This document shows, one piece after another, positions 60,415-64,000 of a stretch of 64,000 nucleotides of DNA (its first letter is position 1; every line of letters starts with the position of its first letter). The stretch spans positions 1,077,490 to 1,141,489 of the forward strand of contig NC_044924.1 in NCBI RefSeq assembly GCF_003576645.1. The letters are read 5' to 3'. The position numbers were made by a program, and so were the translations under genes. This DNA is from Ipomoea triloba. Its lineage: Eukaryota > Streptophyta > Magnoliopsida > Solanales > Convolvulaceae. The notes beneath the pieces were generated by a model. The model was not told the DNA's origin and made no database searches. It was given only the letters and a program-made list of their open reading frames with translations.

Positions 60415-61839
60415 TGGACTGACAGCAGAAGAAACCTTAAAATTTATGTATAGATGTCCACCATGAGTTTTGCAGATAAAGTTATCCATGGGGGATTGAT
60501 TGCTCGCTATATATTCAACATCATACATATATAAACGGATCATGAGTGCTGTGAAATTTTGCAGGATTAGATTTCTTTGTATTTGTGCTGATGAATCCAG
60601 TTCCCGGTTCTTTTGTTGTTTTGATTGATTTAAGGAACTTGCAATAAAAGTACATCACAACAGAATGCCTTTCCTTTGAAGAACAACATTTTTCAACTTC
60701 CTGGAAGACTTTTGAATAGATTGCATGAACCAGTGTTGCATATTTGTTCACATGCCAACATTTGAACAACTAAAACCGGTCAAGAATGGTTGAACCAAGT
60801 AAATCATTAATTCTCAAAATGAATTAAAATCTTATTAGATACACTGTATCGGTTCACATATACCAAAATCTGAATCATCTGAACGACTAAATTCAGTCAA
60901 TCTTTTTTAGGTGAGACTCAACTAGAAGATTAAAAACATATGCTGTCAGGAATAATATTTTCAAAGGCAAGATTTGTTGGTCTTATAATCCTTATCATCT
61001 CTACCAGCTAGCCAATTTCTCTCTCTCCGGTATTTGATAATTTTTTTTTATAATTAAATTATATTGCCCTACTAAAATGCTGATATGTTTATAATTCTAT
61101 GGGCCTATTAGACAATAAAAAATGCTATTTTTTCTTCTTAAATTCATAATATTCATCTCCCCATTAACATGACAATAAAGTTATTTACATAGAGGAGTTC
61201 TATCCTACCCTATGCTATTTTTTCTTAAATTCATAATATCCATATTATAGTTATCCGCGAATCAAGATTGAAAATAATGACTTCTTTTCTTTTTCTCACT
61301 ATCTTTTCATTTTCTTATGGATAAGGGAGAAAATAGGTGGCACATCAATCGCCAAACAAACATTCATTAGTTGCAATTAAAAGTTTATAAAGGTTATTTT
61401 GATATAGTTTAATACGGAGTAATAGTTTCTCCTTTTTTTTTTGTCTAGTCAACATCATTTTTTTTTAGTATAGAATAAAACAAGATAAAAATCAGTGAAT
61501 ATTGATGAATATATAGCACAATACCATAACTCACAAATAATTAAAAGGAAATGCTTAATTAGACCATTAATTCAATCCAAACTAAAATTCATCTTATCGT
61601 TTTATTTGTACAATATCTAGCATTTACCCAATATCAATATTTCATGAATTCAGTAATAACTTAAATTTGTCAAAGTTTGGTATATATGGATCAAGAAAAA
61701 TATGATATATGTGTATAATAACATCATATTGAAACATATGTTCAGTGAATTACATCAAATTTTGGCATTGAAAATATACTTTTGAATTACATTATTTAAA
61801 TATGACCCCCACAAAAAAAAAAAAAAAAAAAAAAAAAAA
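60415..61839. other. HHO 3' region and AT-rich spacer
   Basis: Contains the HHO 3' UTR and then AT-rich DNA with short T-runs and one TACGGAGTA motif at 61413-61421. It ends in a run of A at 61813-61839 that abuts the assembly gap. No coding potential was recognised. Confidence 0.6.
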
Positions 61840-62496
61840 NNNNNNNNNNNNNNNNNNNNNNNNNNNNNNNNNNNNNNNNNNNNNNNNNNNNNNNNNNNNN
61901 NNNNNNNNNNNNNNNNNNNNNNNNNNNNNNNNNNNNNNNNNNNNNNNNNNNNNNNNNNNNNNNNNNNNNNNNNNNNNNNNNNNNNNNNNNNNNNNNNNNN
62001 NNNNNNNNNNNNNNNNNNNNNNNNNNNNNNNNNNNNNNNNNNNNNNNNNNNNNNNNNNNNNNNNNNNNNNNNNNNNNNNNNNNNNNNNNNNNNNNNNNNN
62101 NNNNNNNNNNNNNNNNNNNNNNNNNNNNNNNNNNNNNNNNNNNNNNNNNNNNNNNNNNNNNNNNNNNNNNNNNNNNNNNNNNNNNNNNNNNNNNNNNNNN
62201 NNNNNNNNNNNNNNNNNNNNNNNNNNNNNNNNNNNNNNNNNNNNNNNNNNNNNNNNNNNNNNNNNNNNNNNNNNNNNNNNNNNNNNNNNNNNNNNNNNNN
62301 NNNNNNNNNNNNNNNNNNNNNNNNNNNNNNNNNNNNNNNNNNNNNNNNNNNNNNNNNNNNNNNNNNNNNNNNNNNNNNNNNNNNNNNNNNNNNNNNNNNN
62401 NNNNNNNNNNNNNNNNNNNNNNNNNNNNNNNNNNNNNNNNNNNNNNNNNNNNNNNNNNNNNNNNNNNNNNNNNNNNNNNNNNNNNNNNNNNNNNNN
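61840..62496. other. Assembly gap of 657 N
   Basis: Unknown sequence, flanked on both sides by 27-base A homopolymers (61813-61839 and 62497-62523). The gap length may be an estimate. Confidence 0.99.
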
Positions 62497-62594
62497 AAAA
62501 AAAAAAAAAAAAAAAAAAAAAAACTGTATTGTATCTAAAACTCTCCATGGCTTTTGAAGTAATGTCAAAGTTATAATATAACTTGTAAACGTGT

Positions 62595-62668
62595 GGCCTA
62601 TTAGCTCAGTTGGTTAGAGCGTCGTGCTAATAACGCGAAGGTCGCAGGTTCGAGACCTGCATGGGCCA
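62595..62668 (+). tRNA. tRNA-Ile (anticodon AAU)
   Basis: A 74 nt cloverleaf without intron. The acceptor stem GGCCTAT pairs with ATGGGCC (one G-U), followed by discriminator A. The D arm is AGCTCAGTTGGTTAGAGC (A box). The anticodon stem-loop TCGTG-CTAATAA-CGCGA places AAT at 62629-62631. The T arm contains GGTTCGAGACC (B box). No CCA is encoded, as expected for a nuclear gene. AAU (read as IAU after deamination) decodes Ile codons. TTTT at 62676-62679 is the pol III stop. Confidence 0.97.
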
Positions 62669-62675
62669 AATTTAA

Positions 62676-62679
62676 TTTT
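62676..62679 (+). terminator. Pol III terminator of tRNA-Ile
   Basis: TTTT eight bases after the tRNA 3' end, the minimal pol III stop signal. Confidence 0.7.
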
Positions 62680-64000
62680 AGTTTATTGTTACAGTTTGTG
62701 ATGTTAGCTAGCACTCGGGGCATTCATAATGCACAAATAATGTAATAGTTGATATTGTAGGGCCAATTTATTTAGTTCACGGTCTGTCTATGATCTATAA
62801 TGCATAAATCTAATGTTGCATAAGTCGGATCAAAACGCTTATATATATATGATGCATCTCCAAAAAAAAATGACCACCAATATAGTTGCTTAGTGCACTT
62901 GAAAGTTGAAACATTATCCAACAACAGGAATATCATTATCCTCCACAGGTATGCACAGAACTAGACACTATATTCATTCACTTTAATCGGACGCAGCATC
63001 TCTGGAATGTTCGTTTGGTTGACAAACGACAACATAAGAATAATGCTGGCATGGCCAGTTTTTAGTGGCTGTCCATTTGCTGTAATGGTAAGGGCAACAT
63101 CTCCCATAATTCTTATTATAATACTAATATTTTTATACACGATGTCCAAAAATAGATGCCCAACATATTAAAATCTTAGAATTATTTAGATTTTAAATAT
63201 TTATATTATTATATAATACGGAGTAATAGTAATAATAATATAATTTTATAAATTTGATATTTATATTTTAGAAAATAACTTATATAGTACTCAAAATATA
63301 ATGCCTATATATTATTATCATTGAAGAAGATAAGAAAATATACGGCGGATCATAGATGTATATGCACGATAACAATAATAAGAAAATATAACGAAAGTTA
63401 TAATAGTAGGGATATTTTTAACAAAAATATTGATAGTAGGTGCAACTCTTATGGCATCATGTATAAAAAAAAAAATAACGAAAAAAAAGACATAAATTAA
63501 AAGTATAACATTCATTCACACTTATTAATTGTTACTTTTAAACTAGATTATTAAATAAATAAAAATTTATACAACATCGAAGAATAAAAATACTATCAAT
63601 TACTATAAACAAAACAACACTCAAAACGTTTTATTAAATACATTGATGAGTACTGGTTATCGTAATCTAAGATTAAATATTCGCATAGTTTAATGATAAT
63701 GTTGCAATGTCATTGTCTTAAACTTAACAATGATTTGAGTATATATACTGATATATACAATGACAAAATGGCACAGTCAATGGTCTTTTCGAAGTCCTGT
63801 TCTCAGGCAAAAACTTGTACTCCGTACTAATCTTGAAAATCTTTTCTTGTCCCACAGCAGTGGGATGTATTCGATGCGTGCCGGCAAATGAATAAACAAT
63901 TTGATACGAAGCATTGTTTATTGCTTGTTTTTATAAGTTTTCTTGATTTTGGAAAATTAATATCCCTTGTAAATTTTTAAAGTGATTAGATGTGACGGGA
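62680..64000. other. AT-rich spacer after tRNA-Ile
   Basis: No gene recognised. On the minus strand, 63149-62961 is open for 62 codons with a protein-like segment (GDVALTITANGQPLKTGHAS); it may be a gene fragment, but I cannot assign it. Two TACGGAGTA/TACTCCGTA motifs occur at 63217-63225 and 63818-63826. Confidence 0.55.

Noticed and set aside
61792..62568. Open frames of about 250 codons on both strands
   Set aside because: They consist of the N gap and flanking A-runs; there is no coding evidence.

Overview
The window is nuclear DNA of a flowering plant, almost certainly a eudicot. It carries many-exon genes with GT-AG introns, AT-rich spacers full of microsatellites, LTR retrotransposons of plant copia and Athila-like gypsy type, tRNA-derived SINEs, foldback elements and a nuclear tRNA-Ile. 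I cannot name the species from the sequence. All gene models were built by hand from splice sites, reading phase and remembered protein families; no search was run.

Layout. (1) 392-13752 (+): a very large KIN-12 kinesin of the POK2 type, 37 coding exons, about 2951 aa. (2) 14556-24650 (+): a small plastid-targeted membrane protein gene resembling EMB1273. Its first intron holds a 9 kb tandem copia array (LTR-pol-LTR-pol-LTR), and its second exon has an in-frame TAG. (3) 33046-25964 (-): CSTF77, the 77 kDa cleavage stimulation factor subunit, 22 coding exons, 722 aa, with one GC-AG intron. (4) 34855-38007 (+): OTP51, a PPR plus LAGLIDADG plastid splicing factor, divergent from CSTF77 across a 1.8 kb spacer that holds a 36 bp perfect palindrome and a foldback element. 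(5) 39166-41437 (+): a DEK_C plus double SWIB protein. (6) 41438-58447: a gene-poor, repeat-rich block with GC hairpins, a SINE with a 17 bp target duplication, a short LINE-like retroposon with a 14 bp target duplication, a young Athila-like element (46420-53345) and a long foldback sequence. (7) 58448-60414 (+): a GARP/HHO transcription factor closest to HHO5/HHO6. (8) 61840-62496: an assembly gap, followed by tRNA-Ile(AAU) at 62595-62668.

The genes do not form a pathway. EMB1273-like, SWIB and HHO6-like genes in the same order recall Arabidopsis At1g49510/At1g49520/At1g49560, so this looks like a conserved eudicot block with other genes between. EMB1273-like and OTP51 act in plastids; CSTF77, SWIB and HHO act in the nucleus; the kinesin acts in cytokinesis.

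I saw no CRISPR array, operon or obvious new molecular system. The most notable items are the gag-less tandem copia array inside a gene that also carries a nonsense codon, the LINE-derived retroposon, a 9-mer (TACGGAGTA) far above chance frequency, and an Athila element whose interior is cut exactly at a single N.
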